Source of the DNA: CADCVT01 sp036389155
Lineage (GTDB): Bacteria > Actinomycetota > Thermoleophilia > Solirubrobacterales > Solirubrobacteraceae
Direction: 5' to 3'
DNA length: 64,000 nucleotides
Assembly (NCBI GenBank): GCA_036389155.1
Contig: DASVQN010000035.1
Location: 1-64,000 of the forward strand
In this document: positions 48,617 through 57,038 of the stretch, piece by piece
How the letters are laid out: each line of letters starts with the position of its first letter
Numbering within the stretch: the first letter of the stretch is position 1
Position numbers and translations under genes: made by a program
The notes under the pieces: model-generated
What the model was told of the DNA's origin: nothing
The model's database searches: none
What the model saw: the letters and a program-made list of their open reading frames with translations, nothing else

Positions 48617-50317
48617 ATGAAGCTTCCGATCGGCACGTGTGCAGCAGCGGTGACCCTCCTCCTCGCGGTCGACGCGCAGGCGACGACGTACTGCGTCGCG
48701 AGCCCGCCCGGCTGCGCCGGGACCGCCAAGACGGAGGCGAACGCCGAGGCCACGGCGCTCGACGGTGCCGCGCGCTCGGACGGGCAGCCGGACGTGGTGT
48801 GGTTCGGCGGCGGCGTCTACGCCGACCCGGGGACGTGGCAGCCGGGGGGCAGCGACGACCTGGAGATCCGGGGAACCGGGGCGTCGACGATCCTCACCTC
48901 GTCGGGCACGACCGACATCCCGGTCGTGCGGATCCCGGACGCCGCCGCCGTCGTCGTGCGCGACCTCGTGATCCGCGTCCCGGCGAGCTTCCCCGACGCC
49001 AGCAGCCAGGGCGGCAGCGCGGTCGCCGCCCACGGCGCGCTGCTCGAGCGCGTGACGCTGGAGTCGCGCAACGTGAACGCTGGCGGGGCGGAGGACTTCA
49101 GCGGCAGCACGTTCCGCGACGGGCAGGTCAAGGAGGTCGCCGGCGGGACCATCCTCACCGCCTTTCGCGCGAAGCCGGGCAGCGTCGATCCGATCGCGAT
49201 CGAGGGCTCGACCATCCAGGCCAACCGCGCCGCCGAGGCGTCGGGCGGCATCACCGTGACGATCCGCCGGTCGATCCTGCGCGCGACGGGCAACAGTGCG
49301 GTCGTCGACGCCGTCGGCGGCACCGTCGAGCTCGAGAACTGCATCCTGTTCTCGAAATGGGTCCCGCCGCTCTACGCGACCGGCATCTCGAGCTTCGGCG
49401 ACTCGCTCGTGCGCGGCGACCACCTGACCATCCTCAACGGCGACGGGGGCGGGTACGCGCCCGTGAAGGCGCAGGTCTACGCGGACGGCCAGGACGACGC
49501 GACCGTGATCCTCACCAACTCGATCGCGCGCGGGTTCCCGGCCGGGGCGACGCGTCAGGCGCCGTCCGCGGACGACCGGGGGGACGCGAACGTGGCGATC
49601 CGCTACTCCAACCTGCACCTCGGCGCGATCTCCAGCTCGGGGGACGGGACGCTGGCCGTCGAGCAGGGCAACATCGACGCCGACCCGCAGTTCGGCGAGG
49701 GGTTCCTCAACTTCCGGCCGTCCGCAGGCTCGCCGTCGATCGACGCCGGCAACCCGGGCTCTGCCGGCCCGGCGTTCGACTTCGCAGGCGACCCGCGCGC
49801 GGTCGACGGCGACGGCGACGGGGTCGCCCGGCGCGACCAGGGCGCCTACGAGTACCAGCCGCCGCCGCCTCCGGCCGACGACGGCAGCTCGGACGACGTC
49901 CCCGCCGCAGACCCGGCGACCGCGGCGCCGGCGGGCGGCGGTGCCACCGAGGCGCCGGTCGCGCAGCCCGGCGTGCCCGGCGCGGGCGGCGCCGCGGACG
50001 GTCCGGCGGGTGGGCCGCAGCCCCTGCCCGGCTTCGGCACGGCGGCGAACGTGACGATCGGCGGCGTGAGGCTGCGGCGCGGGCGGGTCGTCGCGCGCGT
50101 GCGCAACTTCAACGCGTTCGCGGTCGCCGGGACGCTCCGGGTCGGGCGTCGCAGCGCCGCGGTGGCCCTCGGCGCGGGCGAGGCCAAGCGGCTGCGCGTC
50201 CGCCTCTCGCGCCGGGCGCTGCGGCGGCGGCGCGTCGTCGTCCGTCTCGTGCTGACCGTCCGCGCCCCGTCGGGCGCGACGCGGACGGTGACCAGCCGGG
50301 TCCGGCTGCGGCGCTAG
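48617..50317 (+). CDS. Secreted right-handed beta-helix protein
   Basis: A 566-residue exported protein with a short signal peptide (KLPIGTCAAAVTLLLAVDAQA). Residues 25-400 look like a parallel beta-helix (VVRDLVIRVPAS, LLERVTLESRNVNAGG, ILTNSIARGF), ending in the motif GSPSIDAGNPGSAGPAFDFAGDPRAVDGDGDGVARRDQGAYEY, typical of choice-of-anchor-Q/polysaccharide-binding beta-helix proteins. A Pro/Ala/Asp linker follows, then an Arg-rich C-terminal module (VRLRRGRVVARVRNFNAF). Catalytic residues of a lyase were not found. Its stop interlocks with that of the phosphoesterase gene. Confidence 0.75.
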   Translation: MKLPIGTCAAAVTLLLAVDAQATTYCVASPPGCAGTAKTEANAEATALDGAARSDGQPDVVWFGGGVYADPGTWQPGGSDDLEIRGTGASTILTSSGTTDIPVVRIPDAAAVVVRDLVIRVPASFPDASSQGGSAVAAHGALLERVTLESRNVNAGGAEDFSGSTFRDGQVKEVAGGTILTAFRAKPGSVDPIAIEGSTIQANRAAEASGGITVTIRRSILRATGNSAVVDAVGGTVELENCILFSKWVPPLYATGISSFGDSLVRGDHLTILNGDGGGYAPVKAQVYADGQDDATVILTNSIARGFPAGATRQAPSADDRGDANVAIRYSNLHLGAISSSGDGTLAVEQGNIDADPQFGEGFLNFRPSAGSPSIDAGNPGSAGPAFDFAGDPRAVDGDGDGVARRDQGAYEYQPPPPPADDGSSDDVPAADPATAAPAGGGATEAPVAQPGVPGAGGAADGPAGGPQPLPGFGTAANVTIGGVRLRRGRVVARVRNFNAFAVAGTLRVGRRSAAVALGAGEAKRLRVRLSRRALRRRRVVVRLVLTVRAPSGATRTVTSRVRLRR

Positions 50318-52260
50318 GGCGCGAACGGGTCGCGGACGACGAGCTCCTGGTTGCGGTCGGCGCGCGATCCGCGGCCGCCGCCGTCCCCGTTGGAGTCGTT
50401 GTGCGTCGCGTCGGGGTCGTTGAAGGCGAGCTCGCGGGAGATCGAGGCCATGCGCTGCGGCGACGATCCCGACATGCCCTGCCCGGCGCGCGGCGCGTCG
50501 GGCGCGCCGGGGTTCGGCGGCGCGGAGTGGTCGACGATGGTGCCGAAGAGCGACAGCGTCCCGTCGTGGTTGTCGAAGACGTCGATCACGCGCGACTGCT
50601 GCGGCCAGTCGATGTGCGACGCGGTGTTGATCTCCCAGAACCCGCCCTCGGCCGGGCCGGCCTGCGGGTCGCGGGCGAACGGCGTCAGGCGGTTGGCGTG
50701 CTCGTGCCCGTTGACGAACGCGACGGCCGACGGGTGGCGCAGGAGCAGGCACTTCAGCGTCTCGTCGGGGTACGGCGGCGTCTCGTTGTCGTGCAGCAGG
50801 CACGGACGGTCGGCGGTCTCCGCGCGCGTGCGCAGGCCGTAGTGGACGAGCGGGCTGTGGTCGCCGCCCTGGTCGGCCGTGTCGGCGAACGGGCTGACCG
50901 GCGGCTGGCCCATCGTGCGCAGCGAGTGGTGGGCGAAGAGGATCGAGTAGTGCTGCTGCTCGTCGGCCTCGTGGAGGCGGTCGTGCAGCCAGCGGAACTG
51001 GGTGTCGTCGATGTTGCCCTCCTCCAGGCCCGCCTCGGAGATCGTGTCGAGCGCGATGAAGCGCACGCGCGGGGCGGGCTCGAAGTGGTAGTAGCCCTGG
51101 CCGTCGACGAGGCTGGCGGGCCGGAAGTTGAAGCCGTGGCCGGCCGGGTAGCCGCTCGTCGCGAAGTGCTCGGCGATCCACTCGTGCTTGCGCAGCGGGC
51201 GGCGGCGCGGGTCGGGCGGGACGACGGTGGTCGAGGCGTCCGGAAGCGTGCCGTTCGAGGCGGCGACGAGCGCGTCCTGCAGGACCTTGAGCCCGAGCTC
51301 CGGGTCGCCGGCCTGGATGTGGCCGAGGATGTCCTGAACTGTCAGGGTCGGCAGGTTGGTGGGCTTGACGCAGCCGACGGCGAGAGCCTCGAGCGCGAGG
51401 TTGCGCGGCTGGTTGCCCTGGATGAGGCCGTCGTGGTTGCCGAAGACCGCGTACCACGGGAGCTTCTGCAGGCCGGTCGGGCGGAACGGCTCGTTCATCT
51501 CCTGGAAGAGGCCCGGGAAGTCGCGGACCTCGCTCGAGCGGATGTTCTCGGCCTGGCGCGGCGAGTAGCCCTGGCCGTCCTCGCCGGCGCTCGAGTTGGC
51601 CTCGTAGTACTCGTGGCCGCCGCGCGGGCCGTCGTAGCGGTCGTCCGGCGTCGCGCGGGCGGTGCAGGCCGGCGGCGTGGGGACGGCGGGCGCGGGCGAG
51701 ACCGCGCAGCCGGAGCTCCCCGGCATCTGGCCGGCGAGCAGCCCCGAGTCCGGCGTGACGGTCGTGTTCCCGTCGAGGACGTCGATCATCCAGCGCGTCT
51801 CGTTGCACTGCGTGTTGTCGGTGTTGTCGCCGGTCGTCATGACGAGCTGGATCTGCTTCGAGGGCGAGACCGGGCTCGTCGTGTTGCGCAGCTGCTCGGC
51901 CATCTCGCTCAGGACCTGCGCCGAGACGCCCTCGTGCGGGCGGTAGGCCGAGGTGAACGGGCCCTTGAACTTGTCGAGGAACTCGACGCGCAGCGGCGAC
52001 TCCTCGTCGACGACGTGCGTGTCGGTCATCTGGCCGAAGAAGATGAGCCGCTGGCGGGTGCGCGCGCGGGTCGCGCTCGGCGTGCCGAGCTCCTGGCGCG
52101 GGGCGCCGTAGTCCTCGCCGGGAGCAGGCTCGAGGCGGTTGTCGCCGTCGGTGTCCTGGATGGTCCGGTCGGTCGTCGTCCGCGTCATCGCCATTGCCGG
52201 CGCGGCGATACAAAGGACGACGAGGAGGACGGCTGTCAGGAGGCGGCGCATGCCGCGCAT
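50314..52260 (-). CDS. Secreted calcineurin-like metallophosphoesterase
   Basis: A 648-residue exported enzyme. Signal peptide LLTAVLLVVLCIAAPAMA; the five metal motifs are MTDTHVVDE, TTGDNTDN, FGNHDGL, FAHHSL and VNGHEHANRL, so the two-metal site is complete. Cys-containing inserts between motifs I and III are long, as in a family of large actinobacterial phosphoesterases (I believe TIGR03767, PPA1498-like; from memory). Substrate unknown. ATG 52260 or 52251 may start; a longer frame upstream has no support. Confidence 0.85.
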   Translation of the reverse strand: MRGMRRLLTAVLLVVLCIAAPAMAMTRTTTDRTIQDTDGDNRLEPAPGEDYGAPRQELGTPSATRARTRQRLIFFGQMTDTHVVDEESPLRVEFLDKFKGPFTSAYRPHEGVSAQVLSEMAEQLRNTTSPVSPSKQIQLVMTTGDNTDNTQCNETRWMIDVLDGNTTVTPDSGLLAGQMPGSSGCAVSPAPAVPTPPACTARATPDDRYDGPRGGHEYYEANSSAGEDGQGYSPRQAENIRSSEVRDFPGLFQEMNEPFRPTGLQKLPWYAVFGNHDGLIQGNQPRNLALEALAVGCVKPTNLPTLTVQDILGHIQAGDPELGLKVLQDALVAASNGTLPDASTTVVPPDPRRRPLRKHEWIAEHFATSGYPAGHGFNFRPASLVDGQGYYHFEPAPRVRFIALDTISEAGLEEGNIDDTQFRWLHDRLHEADEQQHYSILFAHHSLRTMGQPPVSPFADTADQGGDHSPLVHYGLRTRAETADRPCLLHDNETPPYPDETLKCLLLRHPSAVAFVNGHEHANRLTPFARDPQAGPAEGGFWEINTASHIDWPQQSRVIDVFDNHDGTLSLFGTIVDHSAPPNPGAPDAPRAGQGMSGSSPQRMASISRELAFNDPDATHNDSNGDGGGRGSRADRNQELVVRDPFAP

Positions 52261-52624
52261 TAACACGACGTCGCCGCTTGCATGCGCCGGTTCGGGTCGT
52301 CCGGGCCTCCTCTGACCGCAGCCGTCTGCCGCCTTCGCAGGTGGAGCGGCCCGCCCGCCCTCCCGGTCCACGCGCAGGCGGCCCCGGCCCTCTGGCTGGC
52401 GGCGGGCCGACCATTCCACCCTCCAGACGGACATCGGGCTCCGCCCTCAGGTCCCGAGCGTCTGGCGGGCGGAAGATCGGCCCGCCGCCCGTCGGCGTGG
52501 TCGGCGCTCGGGCCACCGGGCGCGCTCGATCGGGCCGCCGTCCTGCCCGAGGCCCACCTGCCGGGGGTCAACCAGGACGACGCGCCCGGCCCGCGGCGGT
52601 CGGGGCGGCCGCGCGGTGCGGACG
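52261..52624. other. 364-bp region without a convincing gene
   Basis: Open frames here on both strands have no family likeness and poor coding character (Arg/Pro/Gly runs). The region holds a nested inverted repeat at 52401-52486: outer 10-bp arms GGCGGGCCGA/TCGGCCCGCC, inner 7-bp arms CCAGACG/CGTCTGG, and further pairs GGAC/GTCC and GGGC/GCCC at the centre. It may be the end of one transcript and the leader of another, or a structured RNA. Confidence 0.5.
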
Positions 52625-53023
52625 CTAGTTCTGCAGGCCGCCGATGCCGAGGCGCCGCTCGGTGAACTCCGGCGGGTTCTCGACGATCTGCGAGAAGCGC
52701 ACGACGGTGACGACGTCGTCGTCGGCGACCTCGCGCCCGTAGATCTGCTCGAGGAAGTGCTTCATCTCCTCGTGGCGGCGGAACTCGGGGTTGTCGTGCT
52801 CGATGTCGCGCGGGGAGAGCTCGCGGAACTTCTTGACCTCGACCTGGTCGATGACCGCGTCGAAGATCTTCTCGCGCGGCGAGTGCTGGTACCCGATGGT
52901 GACCATCACCGCCTCGTTCTTGCGGTACTTGTGCGACTTGTCGCCCAGCCGGATCGTGGCCGACTTGCGGCCCCGCTTGAGCTGGTCGGCGAAGATGCGC
53001 GAGTAGAAGTTCAGGACCTGCAC
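52625..53023 (-). CDS. ASCH-domain protein
   Basis: A 132-residue protein with an ASCH beta-barrel: FADQLKRGRKSATIRLGDKSHKYRKNEAVMVTIG contains the K-x-x-TIR-x-G motif that lines the RNA-binding or nucleoside-processing groove. YqfB-like ASCH proteins are small amidohydrolases on acetylated cytidine; others bind RNA. The lack of other domains leaves both options. GTG start; TAGTCT lies 9 bases upstream, overlapping the stop of the Nudix gene behind it. Confidence 0.78.
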   Translation of the reverse strand: MQVLNFYSRIFADQLKRGRKSATIRLGDKSHKYRKNEAVMVTIGYQHSPREKIFDAVIDQVEVKKFRELSPRDIEHDNPEFRRHEEMKHFLEQIYGREVADDDVVTVVRFSQIVENPPEFTERRLGIGGLQN

Positions 53024-53035
53024 GACGGCGGCAGA

Positions 53036-53497
53036 CTAGCGCCTGAGGGCCATCGCCCGCTCGACCATCTCGCGCTCGCCCTTGTACGTCAGCTCCTTCG
53101 CGGCGTCCTCCAGCGCGAGCCAGCGGACCTCCTCCACCTCGGTGTCGTGGTCGGCCTCGCTGCCGGACCGGTACTCGACGAGGAAGAACGTCACCAGCTT
53201 GCGGATCTTCTTGCCGCCCCGCTGGTACCAGTAGTGCACCTCGCCCAGCTGGTCGGCGAGCTCGCCGACCATCCCGGTCTCCTCGCGGACCTCGCGCAGC
53301 GCGGCCTGGGGAGCGGTCTCGCCGGGGTCGACGTGGCCCTTCGGGAGGGCGAGGACCCTCTTGCCGCCCGCGGCCCGGCGGACCGGGACGATCACCGCGA
53401 CCTCGCCGTCGCGCAGGAGGACGCCGCCCGCGCTGATCTCGCTCGGCTTGCGCGCCGGCCGCTTAGTAGACGTAGCGCTGGAGGGCCGCGGGGTCAT
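53036..53497 (-). CDS. Nudix hydrolase
   Basis: A 153-residue enzyme with a full Nudix box, GHVDPGETAPQAALREVREETGM (G-x5-E-x7-R-E-x2-E-E-x-G), the divalent metal and diphosphate site. The long form with a C-terminal helix is found among Ap4A/ADP-ribose-type hydrolases; specificity unknown. Its ATG lies 35 bases inside the end of the Crp gene, and its basic N-terminal 20 residues may be non-native; it may be coupled to Crp. Confidence 0.85.
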   Translation of the reverse strand: MTPRPSSATSTKRPARKPSEISAGGVLLRDGEVAVIVPVRRAAGGKRVLALPKGHVDPGETAPQAALREVREETGMVGELADQLGEVHYWYQRGGKKIRKLVTFFLVEYRSGSEADHDTEVEEVRWLALEDAAKELTYKGEREMVERAMALRR

Positions 53498-54158
53498 GGA
53501 CGGTGAGCCTTCCCCGGCCCTGGCTCACGATCCCGGCCCGCTCGAGCACCGCGAGGAAGCGGCTCGCCGACTCGCGCGAGGAGCCCGCGAGCTGCGCGAG
53601 CTCGGCCTGCGTGGCCGTGACGAGGACGTCGCGCTCGCTCGCCCCCTCCGACCGCGCCTGCTCGACGAGGCCGGTCAGCACCGAGGCGACCCGCGACTGG
53701 ACGGTCTGGAAGGACTGGCGCGCGAGGCGCTCGTTGGCCGCGCGCAGGCGGCGGCCGAGCGAGGTGACGAGCTTGACCGCGATGTCGGGGTGCTCGCGCA
53801 TGAGCCGGCGCATGTCCGTGCTCATGACCGCGAAGGCCTGCAGGTCGTCCATCGCCTCGACGGTCGCCGAGCGGCGCTCGTTGTCGAACATCGCGAGCTC
53901 GCCGAAGATGTCGCCCGGGCCGAACCGCGCGAGGGCGATCGTGCGCCCGTCGGAGTGCTCGCGCAGCGCGCGCGCATGACCCCCGGCGACGATGTAGCAC
54001 GTGTCGCTCTCGTCGCCCTCGCGGAAGATCACCTGACCGGCGGCGAACCGCCGCGGCACGGCCACCTGTGACACGCGCTCGAGGTCGTCCGGGCCCAGCG
54101 TCTCGAAGACCGGGACGCGACCCAGAAGCTCGATGACGTCCTGACCGGCGGTCGCCAT
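53463..54158 (-). CDS. Crp/Fnr-family transcriptional regulator
   Basis: A 231-residue regulator. The cyclic-nucleotide-binding roll is at 15-120 (FREGDESDTCYIVAGGHARA, ALARFGPGDIFGELAMFDNERRSATVEA, with the cAMP-type FGELAMFDNERRSA phosphate cassette), then the dimer helix and a helix-turn-helix TQAELAQLAGSSRESASRFLAVLERAGIV. The phosphate cassette RSA suggests cAMP binding, as in Mycobacterium Crp. TAGCCT sits 8 bases before the ATG. Confidence 0.94.
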   Translation of the reverse strand: MATAGQDVIELLGRVPVFETLGPDDLERVSQVAVPRRFAAGQVIFREGDESDTCYIVAGGHARALREHSDGRTIALARFGPGDIFGELAMFDNERRSATVEAMDDLQAFAVMSTDMRRLMREHPDIAVKLVTSLGRRLRAANERLARQSFQTVQSRVASVLTGLVEQARSEGASERDVLVTATQAELAQLAGSSRESASRFLAVLERAGIVSQGRGRLTVHDPAALQRYVY

Positions 54159-54166
54159 AGCGGCGC

Positions 54167-54172
54167 AGGCTA
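54167..54172 (-). promoter_or_regulatory. -10 box TAGCCT of the Crp gene
   Basis: TAGCCT ends 8 bases before ATG 54158, in the gap after the DUF4349 gene. Confidence 0.5.
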
Positions 54173-54195
54173 TCGGTCAGGGTGGGCGTAGCGGC

Positions 54196-55284
54196 TCAGC
54201 CGAGCGCCGCCTCGCGGCGCCGGCGGCGCACGGTGCGCCCGCCGAGCACGGTGAAGAAGGCGAGCAGCGCGAACGGCGAGAGCGCGGCGGCGGTCACGAC
54301 GGCGACGCCCGCGGCGACCTCGAGGATCCGGACCGAGTCGTGCAGCGCGTCGCCCGGCGTCCACGCGCCGCCCTCGGACTTCTTGCCGGTCGACCGGACG
54401 GTGACGGTGACGCGGGCGCGGTCGGCGCGGCGCTGCAGGGCGTCGACGTCGCGCTGGGCGAGGGCGATGCGGGCGCGGGCGAGGCGGATCTGCCCGCGGA
54501 TCGCCTCGGCCTCGACGTCGGTGTCGGCCTTCTCGAGCGCCTTGAGGAGCGCGCGGCGCTCGCTGCGGGCGTCGTCGAGGCGGTCGGTGGCCGAGACGTA
54601 CGCGCGGGTGATGTCCTCGCTCGACGCGGTGCGCGAGGTCACGTGCGCGATGCGGCTGAGCGCGGCGAGCGTGTCGTCGAGACGGGAGGCCGGGACGCGC
54701 AGGTCGTAGCGCGCGAACCCCTTGCCGCCCTCCTGGCTGACGTTGGAGCGCTGGACGATCACGTCGTTGTCGTCCGCGACGCGCAGGACGTCGTCGGTGG
54801 CCTCGGAGAAGTCGTCCGCGTTCGTCTCGAGGTCGAGCGCGGTGCGGCGCTCGACGACGCGGTCGTCGCCGCGGCCGCGGCCGCTGTTCGAGTCAGGTGT
54901 GAGCGCGAGGGCGCGCGGGCGATCGGCTTGATCCTCCGCGGCCGCTGGCGGCGCCGGGGGGGCCTCGGCGGAGCCTCCGGAGGATGCGGAGTCGTCGTCG
55001 CCCGTGCTGAGGAGGGCGCTGTCGCCGCCCCCGGACGAGCCGCCGACGAGGTCGTCGCTCGAGGTCGTCGACCCCGCGACCGCGATCACGACGGCGATGA
55101 GCGCGGTGCACGCGAGCGCGATGCTCGGCGCCCAGAGGTTGATGCGCCGGCGCGGCGCACGCGCGGGCTTGGCGGGCTTGAAGCCCGCCTCCACCCGCCG
55201 CTCCAGGCGCGCCGCGAACTCCGGCCGCGGCTGCGGAGCGGTGGCGCGAAGGTCGTCGCGAAGCTGCTGTTCGGTGTCGTTCAT
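54196..55284 (-). CDS. DUF4349 membrane protein, probable sigma-factor partner
   Basis: A 362-residue protein. Residues 1-48 are cytoplasmic and helical (QLRDDLRATAPQPRPEFAARLERRVEAGF), followed by a membrane helix (about 50-70), a long disordered Ser/Gly/Asp/Ala stretch, and the DUF4349 domain at 140-290 (a coiled-coil of short segments, DDTLAALSRIAHVTSRTASSEDITRAYVSATDRLDDARSERRALL) with a second membrane helix near the C-terminus. It is made with the upstream ECF sigma factor (ATGA overlap). I infer that it acts as an atypical anti-sigma, though it lacks a zinc motif. Confidence 0.8.
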   Translation of the reverse strand: MNDTEQQLRDDLRATAPQPRPEFAARLERRVEAGFKPAKPARAPRRRINLWAPSIALACTALIAVVIAVAGSTTSSDDLVGGSSGGGDSALLSTGDDDSASSGGSAEAPPAPPAAAEDQADRPRALALTPDSNSGRGRGDDRVVERRTALDLETNADDFSEATDDVLRVADDNDVIVQRSNVSQEGGKGFARYDLRVPASRLDDTLAALSRIAHVTSRTASSEDITRAYVSATDRLDDARSERRALLKALEKADTDVEAEAIRGQIRLARARIALAQRDVDALQRRADRARVTVTVRSTGKKSEGGAWTPGDALHDSVRILEVAAGVAVVTAAALSPFALLAFFTVLGGRTVRRRRREAALG

Positions 55285-55823
55285 GCGCAGGCCTCCCGCA
55301 GCTTGGTCACGGCTCGGTGCACCCGCGTGCCGGCGTTGGACTCGGACATCCCGAGCACCTTGGCCAGCTCCGCGTTGCTCAGGCCGCCGTGGAACTTGAG
55401 GGCGATCAGCTCGCGGTCGCGCGGCGCGAGCTGGTCGAGGGCGGCGCGCACCGTCGCGCGGCGCACCGCGACCTCGTCGTGCGCGACGAGCACGTCGTCG
55501 GGCGGTTCGGCCACGAGCGTCGCGCTGCGGCTGCGCCGGCGCAGCTCGTCGAGCGCGGCGTTGCGCGCGATCCCGAAGATCCAGGCGCGCTCGCTGCCGC
55601 GCCGAGCGTCGAACGAGCGCCGCTTGCGGTACGCGCGCTCGTAGGCCTGCGCCGTGACGTCCTCGGCCGCCGAGCGGTCGGTGACGATCGTCGCGACGTA
55701 CGCGTAGACGTCGGCGAACGTCGCCCGGTACAGGTCCGCGAACGTGGCGGCGGCGGCCTCGGTGGCCGGCGCGGTGGCTGCGAGCGTGATCCCCACGCCT
55801 CTACTACGCCGCACGAGGGCCAT
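55281..55823 (-). CDS. ECF-type sigma factor, DUF4349-linked
   Basis: A 180-residue sigma factor. Region 2: FADLYRATFADVYAYVATIVTDRSAAEDVTAQAYERAYRKRR with AWIFGIARNAALDELRR; region 4: LDQLAPRDRELIALKFHGGLSNAELAKVLGMSESNAGTRVHRAVTKLRE. The Asn-Ala in SESNAGTRV, where most factors have SxGTVKSR, is uncommon. Paired with DUF4349 by ATGA overlap. Divergent from a small secreted protein whose promoter lies next to its start. Confidence 0.93.
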   Translation of the reverse strand: MALVRRSRGVGITLAATAPATEAAAATFADLYRATFADVYAYVATIVTDRSAAEDVTAQAYERAYRKRRSFDARRGSERAWIFGIARNAALDELRRRSRSATLVAEPPDDVLVAHDEVAVRRATVRAALDQLAPRDRELIALKFHGGLSNAELAKVLGMSESNAGTRVHRAVTKLREACA

Positions 55824-55835
55824 CCATCACACCGC

Positions 55836-55841
55836 TACATT
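55836..55841 (+). promoter_or_regulatory. -10 box TACATT of the small secreted protein gene
   Basis: TACATT ends 7 bases before GTG 55849. Confidence 0.5.
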
Positions 55842-55848
55842 GCGCCGC

Positions 55849-56343
55849 GTGCGGGCCGCCCCCATCGCGCTCCTCCTCGTCCTGCTGTCCGTGGCCCCGG
55901 CGCACGCCGCCGACCCGCGCACGTCGCCCCGTCTGTGGGCAACCGTGAACGTCTGCGACACCGAGCGCAACCCCGACACCCTCGGCATCCGCGCGTCGAT
56001 GCCCGGATCCGGCCGAAAGCGGGAGTCGATGTGGATGCGCTTCCGCGTCCAGTACTTCTCCCAGCGCGAGCAGCTGTGGCACAACTTCACGGTCAAGGGG
56101 ACGGACTCGGGCGCCGTCCGCGTCGCGTCCCACGCCCGCTACAAGCGCCGCGAGGCGGGGTTCCTGTTCCCCTTCACCCCGGAGGTCGGCGATCGCTACG
56201 TCCTGCGCGGCTCGGTCGAGTTCCAGTGGCGCCGCGGCGGGCGCGTCGTGCGGCGCGTGAAGGAGCTGACGACGGGCAACCACAAGCCCGCCGTCGCCGA
56301 CCCGAAGGGCTACTCCGCCGCGACCTGCGAGATCCTCGGCTGA
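55849..56343 (+). CDS. Secreted protein of unknown function
   Basis: A 164-residue exported protein with signal peptide (APIALLLVLLSVAPAHA) and a single beta-rich domain: SPRLWATVNVCDTERNPDTLGIRASMPGSGRKRESMWMRFRVQYF, then HARYKRREAGFLFPFTPEVGDRYVLRGSVEFQWRRGGR. One Cys near the start and one near the end (ATCEILG) probably form a disulfide. The family is common in related genomes, I believe, but unnamed. It ends 34 bases into the opposing GDPD gene. Confidence 0.72.
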   Translation: MRAAPIALLLVLLSVAPAHAADPRTSPRLWATVNVCDTERNPDTLGIRASMPGSGRKRESMWMRFRVQYFSQREQLWHNFTVKGTDSGAVRVASHARYKRREAGFLFPFTPEVGDRYVLRGSVEFQWRRGGRVVRRVKELTTGNHKPAVADPKGYSAATCEILG

Positions 56344-57038
56344 GCCAGCAGCCGGGGGTCGTTCGAGATGCACCCCGTGACGCCGAGCCCGCGCAGGTGC
56401 TCGATCCGCTCGGGGTCGTCGACCGTCCACACGTAGATCTCGCCGCCCGCGTCGAGCACCGTGCGCACCAGGCGCGGGGTGACGACGTGGAAGTTGGCCA
56501 TGATCGCGTCGACGCGTCCCTCGCGCAGCGCGCGCGCCACCTGCCCCGGCAGCCGCCGCCGGAGCACCTGCAGCAGCGCGTACGCCGGCACCGCGGTCAC
56601 CGGGCTGCGGAACGGGTTGCGCTTGACGCGGGGCACCGACCAGCCGAGCTTGATCGCCGGCGCGACCTCGCGGATGTGCCGCAGCGACGCCTCCTCCATC
56701 GTCGAGATGAGCGTGCGGTCGGCCAGGCCGGTCTCGCGCAGCGCCTCCAGCACGCGGTCCTCGTAGCCGGGGAGCTTGAGGTCGAGGTCGAGCTCGATCC
56801 CCGCGTAGGCCTCGCCGCGGAACAGCTCGAGGCCGTCGGCGAGCGTCAGCGCGTCGTGGCGGTGGGCCGCGAGGTGCTCGTAGTCGTGGGCGAGGAACAG
56901 CTCCCCGGTCCCGTCGGCGCGCTCGGGCAGGACGTCGAACTCGATCATGTCGACCCCGGCCGCCAGCGCGGCCTCGAAGCTCGCCGCGGTGTTGCCGGGC
57001 GCGATCAGGTCGGCGCCCTTGTGGCCGACGCGCCTCAC
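56310..57038 (-). CDS. Glycerophosphodiester phosphodiesterase
   Basis: A 242-residue TIM-barrel hydrolase that frees glycerol-3-phosphate from glycerophosphodiesters. The catalytic His is in VGHKGADLIAPGNT (HKGA for the usual HRGA), metal ligands in GVDMIEFDVLPE, and FLAHDYEHL. YVWTVDDPERIEHLRGLGVTGCISNDP is the C-terminal signature. No signal peptide, so cytosolic. GTG 57038 overlaps the stop of nei (GTGA); GTG 57047 is possible. Confidence 0.9.
   Translation of the reverse strand: MRRVGHKGADLIAPGNTAASFEAALAAGVDMIEFDVLPERADGTGELFLAHDYEHLAAHRHDALTLADGLELFRGEAYAGIELDLDLKLPGYEDRVLEALRETGLADRTLISTMEEASLRHIREVAPAIKLGWSVPRVKRNPFRSPVTAVPAYALLQVLRRRLPGQVARALREGRVDAIMANFHVVTPRLVRTVLDAGGEIYVWTVDDPERIEHLRGLGVTGCISNDPRLLAQPRISQVAAE

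Noticed and set aside
52194..52665. Two overlapping plus-strand ORFs in the gene-poor stretch
   Set aside because: Pro/Arg/Gly-rich, no start signals, antisense to neighbours at both ends.
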